Assembly: GCF_000346755.1 (NCBI RefSeq)
Contig: NZ_ANNV01000153.1
Location: 1-50,662, forward strand
DNA: 50,662 nt
Source of the DNA: Pseudomonas sp. CBZ-4
GTDB lineage: Bacteria; Pseudomonadota; Gammaproteobacteria; Pseudomonadales; Pseudomonadaceae
Direction of reading: 5' to 3'
Made by a program: the position numbers and the translations under genes. Under the pieces are notes generated by a model, which was not told where the DNA came from, ran no database searches, and saw only the letters and a list, made by a program, of their open reading frames with translations. The first letter of the stretch is position 1. Each line of letters begins with the position of its first letter. Shown piece by piece: positions 18,288 through 26,621 of the stretch.

Positions 18288-19115
18288 TTACTTGGCCTGG
18301 TAGATGATCCCAGGACTGCACTGCACCATCTGGTAATGATCCGGCAGACCGTTCAGTGCTTCGGAAGCACCGAGGAACAGATAGCCCCCACGCTTGAGCG
18401 TGCCATGGATGCGCAACAGGATGTCTTTCTTCACTTCGGCCGAGAAGTAGATCAGCACGTTGCGGCAGAACACCATGTCGAACTTGCCCAGGCTGGCGTA
18501 GCTGTCGAGCAGGTTGAACGAGCGAAACTCCACGCGGCTCTTGATCGGCGCCTTGACCGCCCAACGCCCTGCCCCTTTCGGGTCAAAGTAACGCTGCAGG
18601 CGCTCCTGGGACAAACCTCGGCCCAAGGCCAGGCTGTCGTACTCGCCGGTCTTGCAGTTGGTGAGCATGGTGCCGGACAGGTCGGTGGCAACAATCTGCG
18701 CACCGGCTTTCAGTTGGCCCATGTTGGTCCGCTCGAACTCATCGATGGACATCGAGATCGAATACGGCTCCTGCCCCGAGGAGCAGGCCGCCGACCAGAT
18801 GCGCAAGCGCTGGCCCGGGCTGGCCTTGATGGCTTCCGGCAGCACTTTGCTCTTGAGCACTTCAAACGGGTAGGTGTCACGAAACCACAGGGTTTCGTTG
18901 GTGGTCATGGCATCGACCACCATTTCCTTGAGCCCGCTGCGCGGCTGCCCCTGGATACGTTGAACCAGCTCGCCCAACGACTTGATGCCCTGCTGTTCCA
19001 TCAGCTTGTTGAGACGGCTGGATACCAGGTACTGCTTGTTTTCACCGAGCAATATGCCACAGGCTTTTTCCAGGAAGACCCGGAACTGTTCGAAATCCAA
19101 ATTACCCGTAGACAA
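18288..19115 (-). CDS. cheR: Chemoreceptor methyltransferase CheR
   Basis: A 275-aa SAM-dependent enzyme that methylates glutamates of chemoreceptors. The N-terminal CheR_N helical domain covers about 1-70. The methyltransferase domain includes MTTNETLWFRDTYPFEVL, the SAM loop RIWSAACSSGQEPYSIS (about 104-120) and FDMVFCRNVLIYF. The frame has no ATG at the family start; MSTGNLDFEQF is read from a TTG with AAGAGGCGG upstream, matching the known Pseudomonas N-terminus. It is downstream of cheV by 42 bp in the same direction. Confidence 0.94.
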   Translation of the reverse strand: MSTGNLDFEQFRVFLEKACGILLGENKQYLVSSRLNKLMEQQGIKSLGELVQRIQGQPRSGLKEMVVDAMTTNETLWFRDTYPFEVLKSKVLPEAIKASPGQRLRIWSAACSSGQEPYSISMSIDEFERTNMGQLKAGAQIVATDLSGTMLTNCKTGEYDSLALGRGLSQERLQRYFDPKGAGRWAVKAPIKSRVEFRSFNLLDSYASLGKFDMVFCRNVLIYFSAEVKKDILLRIHGTLKRGGYLFLGASEALNGLPDHYQMVQCSPGIIYQAK

Positions 19116-19157
19116 TGATACCGCCTCTTAAATCGTGTGACCGCCAGGGGAAATCCC

Positions 19158-20090
19158 CTAGCCGTGATCTGCTGCCTTGATCCGGTCGACAACCCGGTTT
19201 GCCAGGTCATCCGGACGGAATTTGGCCAGGAAGTCATCAGCACCGACCTTCTTGACCATCGCCTGGTTGAATACGCCCGACAATGAAGTATGCAGGATGA
19301 TATGCAATTTTTGCATGCGTGGATCGTTGCGTATCTCGGCCGTGAGGGTGTATCCGTCCATTTCCGGCATCTCGATGTCGGAAATCATCATCAAGAATTC
19401 TTCTTCCGGTTTCTTGCCTTCATCGACCAGTTTGCGCAGGTAATCCAGCGCCTGGCGCCCATCATTGAGGGCCACCACGTCTACGCCGACGGTTTGCAGG
19501 CACCGGGTCACCTGCTTGCGCGCCACCGAGGAGTCGTCCACCGTCAGCACGCGCAGCGAGATCGCCTTGTGCGCCGTCTCGGCGTCGACCACACCGACGG
19601 AAATCGCTTCCGAGGTGGGCGCCACTTCGGCGAGGATTTTCTCCACGTCGATGATTTCCACCAACTGGTTGTCCACCCGCGTCACCGCCGTGAGGTAGTG
19701 ATCGCGGCCGGTGCCCTTGGGCGGCGGATGGATCTCTTCCCAGTTCATGTTGACGATGCGCTCCACCGAGCGCACCAGGAAACCCTGGGTCTTGGTGTTG
19801 TACTCGGTGATGATCACGAAAGGGTTTTCGCGGTCCTGCAAACCTGCCGAGCCGGTAGCCAGGGACAGGTCAAGGATCGGAATGGTCGCGCCACGGATGT
19901 TGGCCACGCCACACACCACCGGGCTGGACTTGGGCATGATCGTCAGCTTGGGGCACTGCAACACTTCCCGCACCTTGAACACGTTGATGCCGTACAGCTG
20001 TTTGCCATCCAGGCGAAAAAGCAACAACTCCAGGCGATTCTGCCCTACCAGCTGTGTGCGCTGGTTTACTGAATCCATTACTCCTGCCAT
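19158..20090 (-). CDS. cheV: Chemotaxis coupling protein CheV
   Basis: A 310-aa fusion of a CheW-like coupling domain (about 15-165; LLLFRLDGKQLYGINVFKVREVL, VVCGVANIRGATIPILDL) and a receiver domain (about 178-305; RVLTVDDSSVARKQVTRCLQTVG, phospho-Asp in MISDIEMPEMDGY). It links receptors with the kinase CheA and adds a phosphorylation-dependent adaptation step. It is divergent from flgA with 94 bp between them. The SD is GGAG before ATG. It is likely cotranscribed with cheR. Confidence 0.94.
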   Translation of the reverse strand: MAGVMDSVNQRTQLVGQNRLELLLFRLDGKQLYGINVFKVREVLQCPKLTIMPKSSPVVCGVANIRGATIPILDLSLATGSAGLQDRENPFVIITEYNTKTQGFLVRSVERIVNMNWEEIHPPPKGTGRDHYLTAVTRVDNQLVEIIDVEKILAEVAPTSEAISVGVVDAETAHKAISLRVLTVDDSSVARKQVTRCLQTVGVDVVALNDGRQALDYLRKLVDEGKKPEEEFLMMISDIEMPEMDGYTLTAEIRNDPRMQKLHIILHTSLSGVFNQAMVKKVGADDFLAKFRPDDLANRVVDRIKAADHG

Positions 20091-20158
20091 GCCTTGACTC
20101 CCACGCTAAAACCTTTGGCCATACCTATAAGGGCAGTGACGCGCACCCAACACTAAAC

Positions 20159-20173
20159 GGCACGAGCTTTGCT
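20159..20173 (+). promoter_or_regulatory. Sigma-54 promoter motif for flgA
   Basis: GGCACGAGCTTTGCT, GG and GC 12 bp apart. The predicted start site (about 20184) falls at the flgA ATG (20185), so the mRNA would be leaderless or nearly so. Confidence 0.45.
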
Positions 20174-20184
20174 ATTTATTGGTC

Positions 20185-20949
20185 ATGGATATTAAAACGA
20201 CAGTTTCCCGACACCTTGACCTGACACGGTATTGCCGCTTGTTTTGCGTACCGCTGGCGCTGCTTGCCCTGGGCTTGGGCGCCACGGCCCGCGCGGACAA
20301 CGTCACCTTGCCTGATCTACTTATCGGCGTCACCCAAGGGTTTCTTGAGTTCACTGTAGAAGATTATCTGGCGACCACCCAGACACCCGGGCGATATGAA
20401 ATCCAGGTCAACCAACTCGACCCGCGCTTGCGCATGCCGATGTGCGACAAGGAATTGACAGCCACCCTGGAAAGCCCCGCCCAGCCGATTGGCCGCGTGA
20501 CCGTGAAGGTGCGTTGCGAGGGCGCTGCGCCGTGGACGGTATTCGTGCCGGCGCAGGTCAAACTGTTCCGCGATGTGGTGGTGGTGGCGCGGCCGCTGAA
20601 GCGTACCGGCATCATCGGTTTTGAAGACGTTGTGCTGCGTGAACGCGATATCAGCCAGATCAGCCAGGGCTATCTCACTTCGGTCGATCAGGCCGTCGGG
20701 CAAAAATTGACCCGACCAGTGGTCACCGATCAGGTCATCACCCTGGTGCATCTGGAACAGGCCGAGGTCATTCGCAAGGGCGACCAGGTGGTGATTTCCG
20801 CCAGCAGCGGTGCCTTGCAGGTAAAAATGCCGGGGGAAGCGCTGTCCAATGGCGGCATGAGTGAACAGATCAGGGTCAAGAACCTCAACTCCAACCGCGT
20901 GATCAAGGCACGGGTGACGGCACCGGGCCAGGTCGAGGTGGCCCTATAG
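20185..20949 (+). CDS. flgA: P-ring assembly chaperone FlgA
   Basis: A 254-aa periplasmic chaperone for FlgI P-ring assembly. It has an N-terminal signal peptide (RLFCVPLALLALGLGATARA, residues about 19-38). The C-terminal SAF-type domain is seen in RTGIIGFEDVVLRERDISQISQGYLTSVDQAVGQKLTRPV (about 139-178). It ends with LNSNRVIKARVTAPGQVEVAL, usual for FlgA. The start is ATG two codons inside a TTG-initiated frame. No clear SD is present, and the sigma-54 motif ends 11 bp before the ATG. Confidence 0.92.
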   Translation: MDIKTTVSRHLDLTRYCRLFCVPLALLALGLGATARADNVTLPDLLIGVTQGFLEFTVEDYLATTQTPGRYEIQVNQLDPRLRMPMCDKELTATLESPAQPIGRVTVKVRCEGAAPWTVFVPAQVKLFRDVVVVARPLKRTGIIGFEDVVLRERDISQISQGYLTSVDQAVGQKLTRPVVTDQVITLVHLEQAEVIRKGDQVVISASSGALQVKMPGEALSNGGMSEQIRVKNLNSNRVIKARVTAPGQVEVAL

Positions 20950-21027
20950 AGAACTGGTATCAGGCGCCAGCTTTTCCTACACTGTGCGCTAGACGTCCGC
21001 ACAGGCAGGTTTATTGTCAATCGAGCC

Positions 21028-21054
21028 TAAAGTTTGTCCGGGTATGGCCGAAAA
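21028..21054 (+). promoter_or_regulatory. Sigma-28 (FliA) promoter for flgM
   Basis: TAAAGTTT (21028-21035), 11 nt, GCCGAAAA (21047-21054): near-perfect match to TAAAGTTT-N11-GCCGATAA. The start site would be near 21062, 29 nt before the flgM ATG. This makes flgM late-class, as expected for anti-sigma-28 feedback. Confidence 0.85.
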
Positions 21055-21090
21055 CATGGCAAGCGTCCAAATACCCAGAGGTTTTTTATC

Positions 21091-21414
21091 ATGGTCATCG
21101 ATTTCAGTCGTTTAAATAATTCCCAGGCATTGCCCGGCTCTACGCGCACCACCGGTGCCAAGGACAGCGTAGAAGCCAAGTCCCAGCCACTGCCCGCCAA
21201 GGCAGAACAGGCCGGCGCGAGCCAAAGCGGGGAATCCGTACACCTGAGCAATGAGGCTCAACAGTTGCAGAAGGTCACTGACTCGCTGCGCGATCAACCG
21301 GTAGTCAACAGCGCCCGTGTGGCCGAGTTGAAACAGGCAATCGCCGATGGCAGCTATAAAGTCGACAGCAACCGTGTAGCCAGCAAGCTGCTTAACTTCG
21401 AAGCCGAGCGCTAG
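21091..21414 (+). CDS. flgM: Anti-sigma-28 factor FlgM
   Basis: A 107-aa protein that binds and inhibits FliA until the hook is complete and FlgM is exported. Its N-terminal half is disordered (Ser, Ala, Gln, Lys-rich). The C-terminal sigma-binding region has VHLSNEAQQLQKV and VAELKQAIADGSYKVDSNRVASKLLNFE, which is conserved in FlgM. The start was taken at MVIDFSRLNN, with AGAGG upstream and downstream of the FliA promoter. flgN follows after 48 bp. Confidence 0.95.
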   Translation: MVIDFSRLNNSQALPGSTRTTGAKDSVEAKSQPLPAKAEQAGASQSGESVHLSNEAQQLQKVTDSLRDQPVVNSARVAELKQAIADGSYKVDSNRVASKLLNFEAER

Positions 21415-21462
21415 GCAAAGGCCTGCGCCGGGCTTTTGGACGCTTAAAACCCAAGGCCAGCC

Positions 21463-21933
21463 ATGCACCACGACGAAACCCTGCTTCAACTGATCATTGA
21501 TGATCTGGCGCCGACGCAACAATTGCTCGAGCTGCTGAAAGAAGAATCCCTGGCCCTCTACGGTCGGGATATGCGCCTGCTGGAAGAAATCCTGGCGCGC
21601 AAACAGTCGCTCATCGTGCTCCTCGAACAGCATGGCAAGAAGCGCAGCCAGATCCTGGCCAGCCTCGGCCTGCCCACCGATCACGACGGCCTTGCCCAAC
21701 TGGCCAGTCATTCCTCCGTCGGCGACGAATTGCTGGCGCAGAGCCAGGCACTCAACCAGTTGCTCAGCCAATGCCAGGAAGCCAACCTGCTCAACGGTCA
21801 GTCGATCCAACTGCAGCAAGCCACCACCGCCAACCAGTTGCGTATACTCCATGGCGGCGAGCCACCGGCCCTGTACAACGCCCAAGGCTCCACCTCACGC
21901 CTGGTCAAGCCAGGCACCCGCAGCCAAGCCTGA
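21463..21933 (+). CDS. flgN: Flagellar export chaperone FlgN
   Basis: A 156-aa, mostly helical cytoplasmic chaperone for the hook-filament junction proteins FlgK and FlgL. The FlgN family core is visible at LLQLIIDDLAPTQQLLELLKEESLALYGRDMRLLEEILARKQSL (about 5-48). The C-terminal tail is Ser/Thr-rich and flexible. Gene order flgA-flgM-flgN-PilZ is the same as in P. aeruginosa. Confidence 0.9.
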   Translation: MHHDETLLQLIIDDLAPTQQLLELLKEESLALYGRDMRLLEEILARKQSLIVLLEQHGKKRSQILASLGLPTDHDGLAQLASHSSVGDELLAQSQALNQLLSQCQEANLLNGQSIQLQQATTANQLRILHGGEPPALYNAQGSTSRLVKPGTRSQA

Positions 21934-22029
21934 CGCCGGTTTACAGCGCGCCCTATCCAAGGCGCGCTACATGCTGGCAAAATGCCGGTTCTTGCGTGTA
22001 GTCGTATTTTGTCTGGAGATGGAAGAACC

Positions 22030-22779
22030 GTGTTCAACGCCCTTAATGCGGAAGATACACCGCAGCCACCCAAGGTACTCACTACACCTCTGGAAATTGT
22101 CGGCACCCTGCGGATGCTGCAAGAAAGCCACGACCCGCTGATCATCACCTTCCACGAACGCAGCCAGCGCTTCCAAAGCTACCTGGTGGACATCGACCGG
22201 GACAGCAAGACCCTGGCACTGGACGAAATGATCCCGCGCGATGGCGAGCGCTTCCTCGAAAGCGGCGAACCGTTTCGTATCGAAGGCTTCCACGAAGGCG
22301 TTCGCGTCGCGTGGGAAAGCAACGGCACCTACACCGTCAGCGAAAAAGACGGCCACCGTATCTACACCGGCAGCATGCCGGACGAGGTGGTCTACCATCA
22401 GCGCCGCAATGCCTTCCGCGCCGCGCTGAAGCTGGCGCAACTGGTGAACATCGAGCTGGGCGGCGAGAAGCTCAAGGCACCGGTCAGCGGCAAACTGCTG
22501 GACATCTCCGCCACCGGCTGCAAATTGCGCTTTGAAGGCGACATCTCCGAGCGCCTGCAACTGGGCCAGGTCTACGATCGTTTTATCGCCGCCCTGCCCT
22601 TTGGCAGCATGACCACCTCCGTCGAACTGCGTTACCTGCACTTCGAAGAGAAGATCAACACCACCTTTGCCGGCGTGCGCTTCCACAACATGAGCGGGTT
22701 GGTGCAGCGCCAGGTCGAACGTTTTGTGTACCAGCTGCAACGCGAAGCGCGGCGTTTTGACAAAGACGACGACTTTTAA
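22030..22779 (+). CDS. flgZ: PilZ-domain flagellar brake protein FlgZ (YcgR-like)
   Basis: A 249-aa c-di-GMP receptor that slows swimming. The N-terminal YcgR domain spans about 10-120. The PilZ domain begins at YHQRRNAFRAAL, which holds the RxxxR c-di-GMP motif, followed by DISATGCKLRF (the DxSxxG motif). I chose the GTG start (MFNALNAED) because GGAAG precedes it; the frame extends 16 codons further without SD. It follows flgN by 96 bp and is likely part of the FliA-driven flgMN unit. FlgZ has been studied in P. fluorescens as a motility brake. Confidence 0.9.
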   Translation: MFNALNAEDTPQPPKVLTTPLEIVGTLRMLQESHDPLIITFHERSQRFQSYLVDIDRDSKTLALDEMIPRDGERFLESGEPFRIEGFHEGVRVAWESNGTYTVSEKDGHRIYTGSMPDEVVYHQRRNAFRAALKLAQLVNIELGGEKLKAPVSGKLLDISATGCKLRFEGDISERLQLGQVYDRFIAALPFGSMTTSVELRYLHFEEKINTTFAGVRFHNMSGLVQRQVERFVYQLQREARRFDKDDDF

Positions 22780-22797
22780 GCCTTAAGACACGCTGCA

Positions 22798-22836
22798 AAA
22801 AAAACGGGCAGATCCTGATGGGGTCTGCCCGTTTTT
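22798..22836. terminator. Bidirectional terminator between flgZ and the MFS gene
   Basis: AAAACGGGCAGA / TCTGCCCGTTTT stem of 12 bp with A-run and T-run on both sides. It serves the convergent flgZ and MFS genes. Confidence 0.9.
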
Positions 22837-22840
22837 GCGT

Positions 22841-24220
22841 TCAGGGGCGCGCCCTGCTCAGCTCATGGGGATGCTCGTCCGGCCCCTGGGGCGCCGGCGG
22901 CCCTTCGAACAAGGGCTCATCAGCCGGTGGTTGTGACTCGGTCTCAGGCTCCACCACCGTGGTTTGCATCTGCTCCTGCACCACCGCCTCATCCACCCGC
23001 GGATCAAGGGCCGCCACCAGCGGCGAACTGGACATGCTGTCCGGCATCGCCACGTGATGCAGCGGTGCATCCTCCACCTGATGCAGGTTGGTCACCGCCT
23101 TCGGCCGGATACGCCACACCAGGATCAGCGCACACAAGCTGAAGAACGCGTAGAGCATCTGACTGCCGAACAGCTTCATCACCACACCGGCCAACAGCGG
23201 CCCGATACTGGCACCGACACCGTAGGTCACCAGCAGCATCGCGGTGAGCGACACGCGGCGATCCCCCTCGACATGGTCGTTGGAAAAGGCCACGGCCAAC
23301 GGGTAAAGGCAGAACTGCACCAGCGAACACAGGAAGCCCGCCACGAACAGCACCTCCAGCGGCACCTGCGTCATGATCGCCAGGGGCAACGCGGCGACCG
23401 CCAGGCACAAGGCAAAACAGCGAATCAACAAGGCCCGGTCATAACGGTCGGACAACCAGCCGAGCGGCCACTGCACCAGCAGGCCAGCAAAAATACAGGA
23501 GCCCATGAACAGACCCACCTGCTCGGTCGTCAGCCCTTGCTGGGAGGCGTAGAGCGGCGCCAGACCGTAGAACGAACCGACAATCAGCCCCGCGCCCAGC
23601 ACCGTGCTCAGCGACTGCGGCACCCGCTTGATAAAGAAACGCGGCTCCATCGGCGCAGGATGCAGCGGCGCCGGGTGAATCCGCCGGGTCATCGCCACCG
23701 GCACCAGGCACAGGGCAAAGCACAGCGCCACCAGCATCAGCAATTCCAGACCGAGCTGGGGATGCATCACCAGGATCAATTGGCCGAGCACCAGCCCCAG
23801 GTAGGACGCAATCATGTAGCCGCTGAACACCACGCCACGCTGCTTGGCGTCTGCCTGCTCATTCAGCCAGCTCTCGATGACCATGTATTGGCACATCATC
23901 CCCAGGCCCACGATGATCCGCAGCACAATCCAGGCCGGCAGCCAGTCGATCAGCCCGTGCCCCAGCACCGCCGCACCGACGATCCCGGCACAGGTAGCAT
24001 ACGCACGGATATGCCCGACCCGGGCGATCAGGCGGTGCCCGATCTTGCCGCCCAGCACCAGGCCAAAGTAGTTGGCCGCCATCAACGCACCGACCCACAG
24101 GCTGTCCACATGGTCGGCCGCCAGGCGCAAGGCCAGGTAGGTACTGAGCAGGCCGGAGCCGATCAGCATCATCAAGGAGGCAAAATAAAGGGCTCGAAAA
24201 GATTTCCAGATCTGGCGCAT
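22841..24220 (-). CDS. MFS transporter (YcaD-like)
   Basis: A 459-aa major facilitator with about 12 predicted helices in two bundles. The short loop after helix 2 has NYFGLVLGGKIGHRLIARVG, an MFS motif A-like position, and the second half repeats it as QWPLGWLSDRYDRALLIR. The closest type I know is the YcaD-like uncharacterised carrier family. Unusual is a long hydrophilic C-terminal tail of about 80 residues, rich in Pro, Glu and Asp, after the last helix. The substrate cannot be inferred. It is monocistronic and ends at a shared terminator with flgZ. Confidence 0.85.
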   Translation of the reverse strand: MRQIWKSFRALYFASLMMLIGSGLLSTYLALRLAADHVDSLWVGALMAANYFGLVLGGKIGHRLIARVGHIRAYATCAGIVGAAVLGHGLIDWLPAWIVLRIIVGLGMMCQYMVIESWLNEQADAKQRGVVFSGYMIASYLGLVLGQLILVMHPQLGLELLMLVALCFALCLVPVAMTRRIHPAPLHPAPMEPRFFIKRVPQSLSTVLGAGLIVGSFYGLAPLYASQQGLTTEQVGLFMGSCIFAGLLVQWPLGWLSDRYDRALLIRCFALCLAVAALPLAIMTQVPLEVLFVAGFLCSLVQFCLYPLAVAFSNDHVEGDRRVSLTAMLLVTYGVGASIGPLLAGVVMKLFGSQMLYAFFSLCALILVWRIRPKAVTNLHQVEDAPLHHVAMPDSMSSSPLVAALDPRVDEAVVQEQMQTTVVEPETESQPPADEPLFEGPPAPQGPDEHPHELSRARP

Positions 24221-24444
24221 CGGCGTTCCGAGCGGCTCCTTGCAGTGAGGGACAGGGCTATCGGCATGATAGTCCTGGGTGGCGGGTCCGGACAGGCGGC
24301 AAATGCTGTTTCCGGGGATTATTTTGCCTAACCGTCAGACGCTGCCCGACGGCTTGCAAGGTACACAGATTGCGATAAATACATCGCGCACCTGCTGTGA
24401 ACCCTGAACACCGGCAAGGTTCGACTCATCTTGGAAAGCGCGCA

Positions 24445-24482
24445 CAAAAAAGCCCCGCCAGAAGAATCTGTGCGGGGCTTTG
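24445..24482 (-). terminator. Original terminator of the tRNA-Arg(CCT) gene
   Basis: AAAGCCCCGC, 13-nt loop, GCGGGGCTTTTTT on the minus strand. It sits 5 bp past the left tRNA fragment. In the uninterrupted chromosome it would directly follow the tRNA; the insertion has moved it 9.15 kb away. From 24221 to 24444 I see nothing else. Confidence 0.75.
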
Positions 24483-24486
24483 GATC

Positions 24487-24535
24487 TGGTGTCCCAGGGC
24501 CGGTTCGAACGGCCAACCTTCCCCTTAGGAGGGGG
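24487..24535 (-). repeat. Left attachment site (tRNA-Arg 3' fragment)
   Basis: A 49-bp copy of the tRNA-Arg 3' part from CCA through the T arm and variable loop to the anticodon region. It differs from the copy at 33641-33689 at two positions, which are paired with each other in the T stem. No 5' half is present, so it is a remnant, not a tRNA. Confidence 0.9.
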
Positions 24536-24661
24536 TAGTTACAACGATTCTCATCGTTTCAAGGAATCACCGAAAATCACGCCACACCCAATAATTACGG
24601 CGCTTTAAGGCCTTCTATTGTATTCCTTCGTTTCACTGGATAGCATGACTTTTCATGCGAT

Positions 24662-24682
24662 ACGGGGAACGAACGGGGAAAA
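24662..24682 (+). repeat. Left 21-bp direct repeat (probable integrase arm site)
   Basis: Two ACGGGGAA units 11 bp apart, with a third ACGGGGAAG directly after (24682 onward), just upstream of the integrase ATG. A near-identical 21-mer (one mismatch) is at 33565-33585 in the same orientation. Confidence 0.6.
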
Positions 24683-24693
24683 CGGGGAAGGAT

Positions 24694-26118
24694 ATGGCCA
24701 AACGAACACGCCTCACTGAAATGGAAGCGCATGCCGTAAAAACTCGCCAATCTGAGCCGGTGGGGTCAAGGGGGAAAGGAACTCTGCTACTAGAACGCAA
24801 AGCGTCAGGGGTAATCCTCGCCTATTACCGGGAGCGCACGCAGAGCAGTGACAAGCGCTTGCAAGTCGGCATTTTGTCGAAAAAGCCAAAGCTTGGTACT
24901 GATGAGCGAACGCTCGATGACATTCGCGCTGAAGTCCTGAGGATATCTTCTGAGGCGTCCAGCGCCGGAAGTCTCGCCAAATACCTGGAACTAAAAAACG
25001 AAGATAAAGCCCAGGCCGCTGCAGATCGCGCCAAGCAAAAAATATTGGCCGAGGCCGAGGCTAAGCGGGGGACGTTTGGCGACCTGCTGGAAAATTATCT
25101 GAGCTATATGGACCAAAAGGGCAAGGCGAGCGCGAGCAAAGTGCGGTCACTGTTCCGCGTAAACGTCCTGGAGCTGCGCCCAGACCTAGCACAGCGATAC
25201 GCCAACGAGATACAGCCCGCAGATATAACTGACCTTCTCGACGACGTGCTGGAGCGCAAGCCCAAACCACGCGGCATAGGACACAAGGCACAGCCCCCAG
25301 CATCCAACATGCGCAGCACTGCTGATGAATTACGGCGGTATATCAGAACAGCATTCAATCACGCCGCTGCATCACACTTGGCTACAGGCCAGCGAGGGAA
25401 AGAAGGCAGCAAACAGTTTGCTGTCAGTTCCAATCCAGCAGCACTGATACCACCAATTGAGGATGCAAAGGGAGGAAATACCGAATCACTCGCCCCTGTC
25501 GAGCTCGCTGAGTTACTCCGCTATCTGGACGCGCTTCCAGAGAGAAAAAAGGCCATCGCAAAAGCGCTTGTCTATCTGGGAGGACAGCGCATAAAACAAC
25601 TACTGGCCGCAAACTGGAATGACATCACTGACGACTCAATAACCCTGTTAGATGCAAAGGGCAAAAAAGCCGAGGCTTGGGAGCATCTTCTGCCAATTAC
25701 CCCCCGCATCAGCGAAATCATCTCCCCCCTTCTTGCTGATCGCATCGGACCTGGCCCGTTTGCGCTAGCTCGAGATATGAACGCGCACCGCGACACGGTA
25801 TCGCGCATCTTCAGCGACGCGAGCAAGGCATTGGTAGCTGCGGGCAAGACTGCGCCCTTCAGCTGGCAACGAGTACGGGCGACGTGCGAAACGTTACTAG
25901 CGGCAAATGGCATATCAACTGAAGTTCGTGCGTGGCTGCTGTCACATGGGCGTACAGGGGTCCAGGCAAAATACTACGACCGCAATACTTATTTGCCTGA
26001 AAAGACCGCAGCACTGCTTATGTGGGGCGAGTATCTGGATGGCCTTGTTTCTGGTGAATCCAAAGCCGAAACCAATGTCATTGTTTTGGCAAAACGACGA
26101 AAACTCACCCGCACTTAA
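24694..26118 (+). CDS. Tyrosine recombinase (integrase)
   Basis: A 474-aa P4-type integrase that would insert and excise the element at tRNA-Arg. The start is ATG after GGGGAAGGAT; an upstream ATG (24655) would run through the arm repeat. The N-terminal DUF4102-like arm-binding part is at 1-110, the SAM-like core-binding domain about 115-250, and the catalytic domain about 260-440. Catalytic residues seen are Arg299 (GGQRIKQLL), Arg395 (SWQRVRATCETLL), His418 (LLSHGRTGVQ) and the nucleophile Tyr in KYYDR (427/428). In the HxxR box Gln replaces His. It is read inward from the left attachment site. Lower GC than the flanking genes supports transfer. Confidence 0.92.
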   Translation: MAKRTRLTEMEAHAVKTRQSEPVGSRGKGTLLLERKASGVILAYYRERTQSSDKRLQVGILSKKPKLGTDERTLDDIRAEVLRISSEASSAGSLAKYLELKNEDKAQAAADRAKQKILAEAEAKRGTFGDLLENYLSYMDQKGKASASKVRSLFRVNVLELRPDLAQRYANEIQPADITDLLDDVLERKPKPRGIGHKAQPPASNMRSTADELRRYIRTAFNHAAASHLATGQRGKEGSKQFAVSSNPAALIPPIEDAKGGNTESLAPVELAELLRYLDALPERKKAIAKALVYLGGQRIKQLLAANWNDITDDSITLLDAKGKKAEAWEHLLPITPRISEIISPLLADRIGPGPFALARDMNAHRDTVSRIFSDASKALVAAGKTAPFSWQRVRATCETLLAANGISTEVRAWLLSHGRTGVQAKYYDRNTYLPEKTAALLMWGEYLDGLVSGESKAETNVIVLAKRRKLTRT

Positions 26119-26251
26119 ACTAGCACCAATACAGTTCAAAGCTTTTTCACCCGTACACATTATGTGCAGTGATGTAGGATGATTTAGAGTTATTTCCCGT
26201 TAAAAATCAGTAAGTTGTGCAGTTTTTATTGAGTGATAAGCTCTGAAACGA

Positions 26252-26279
26252 AAGAGGCCAGCACGTTGGCTGGCCTCTT
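26252..26279. terminator. Hairpin after the integrase gene
   Basis: An 11-bp perfect stem AAGAGGCCAGC/GCTGGCCTCTT with a 6-nt loop. T-richness follows only weakly on the minus strand. It probably separates int from the alpA unit. The 300 bp before alpA also hold a spaced inverted repeat GCCGAGGC...GCCTCGGC (about 26329 and 26392); no gene seen. Confidence 0.55.
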
Positions 26280-26418
26280 GAATGATGGGGACCCTAGGAA
26301 TCTCACCTCCTAGCCCCGAACTGATTCGCCGAGGCAATTCAGTGCGTTGGTCACGCCTGATAATCGTAGCTCACAAGCAATAGCTGCGCAACGCCTCGGC
26401 TCGTAGAGAGCCAATCGC

Positions 26419-26619
26419 ATGCAAACTCATAATTCCGAACGCCTGCTCCCTCCAAAAACTGTTTGCTCCCTGGTCGGCATAAGCCGCATTACTCTGTGGC
26501 GCTGGTGTCGTGATGGTGTATTTCCGGCTGGTCGGCAAATAGGTCCCCGCCGTACTGCCTGGCTGGAGTCTGAAGTTAACAGCTGGATCAACAGCCGCCC
26601 CCTAATCGGGGAGGTCTAA
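26419..26619 (+). CDS. AlpA-family transcriptional regulator
   Basis: A 66-aa MerR-like winged-helix protein of the AlpA/excisionase type. The segment LLPPKTVCSLVGISRITLWRWCRDGVFPAGRQIGPRRTAWLESEVNSWI is the full domain. AlpA proteins in P4-like and PICI-like elements switch on the element's genes and excision. It heads a run of same-strand genes, with the next ATG only 2 bp after its stop; GAGG for that gene lies in the alpA end. Role in induction of this element is inference. Confidence 0.85.
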   Translation: MQTHNSERLLPPKTVCSLVGISRITLWRWCRDGVFPAGRQIGPRRTAWLESEVNSWINSRPLIGEV

Positions 26620-26621
26620 TC

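Noticed and set aside
22964..24331. A 455-codon open frame opposite the MFS gene
   Set aside because: The product is almost only His, Gln, Arg and Asp repeats, a mirror of the hydrophobic codons of the transporter. No SD or conserved motif.
24487..24577. A possible second tRNA gene at the left end of the element
   Set aside because: Only the 3' half is present; sequence after the anticodon arm (TAGTTACAACG) does not form a D arm or acceptor stem.
26280..26400. A possible structured RNA or tRNA-like gene before alpA
   Set aside because: Inverted GCCGAGGC/GCCTCGGC arms exist, but no cloverleaf or known RNA motif could be drawn. Left as a note only.
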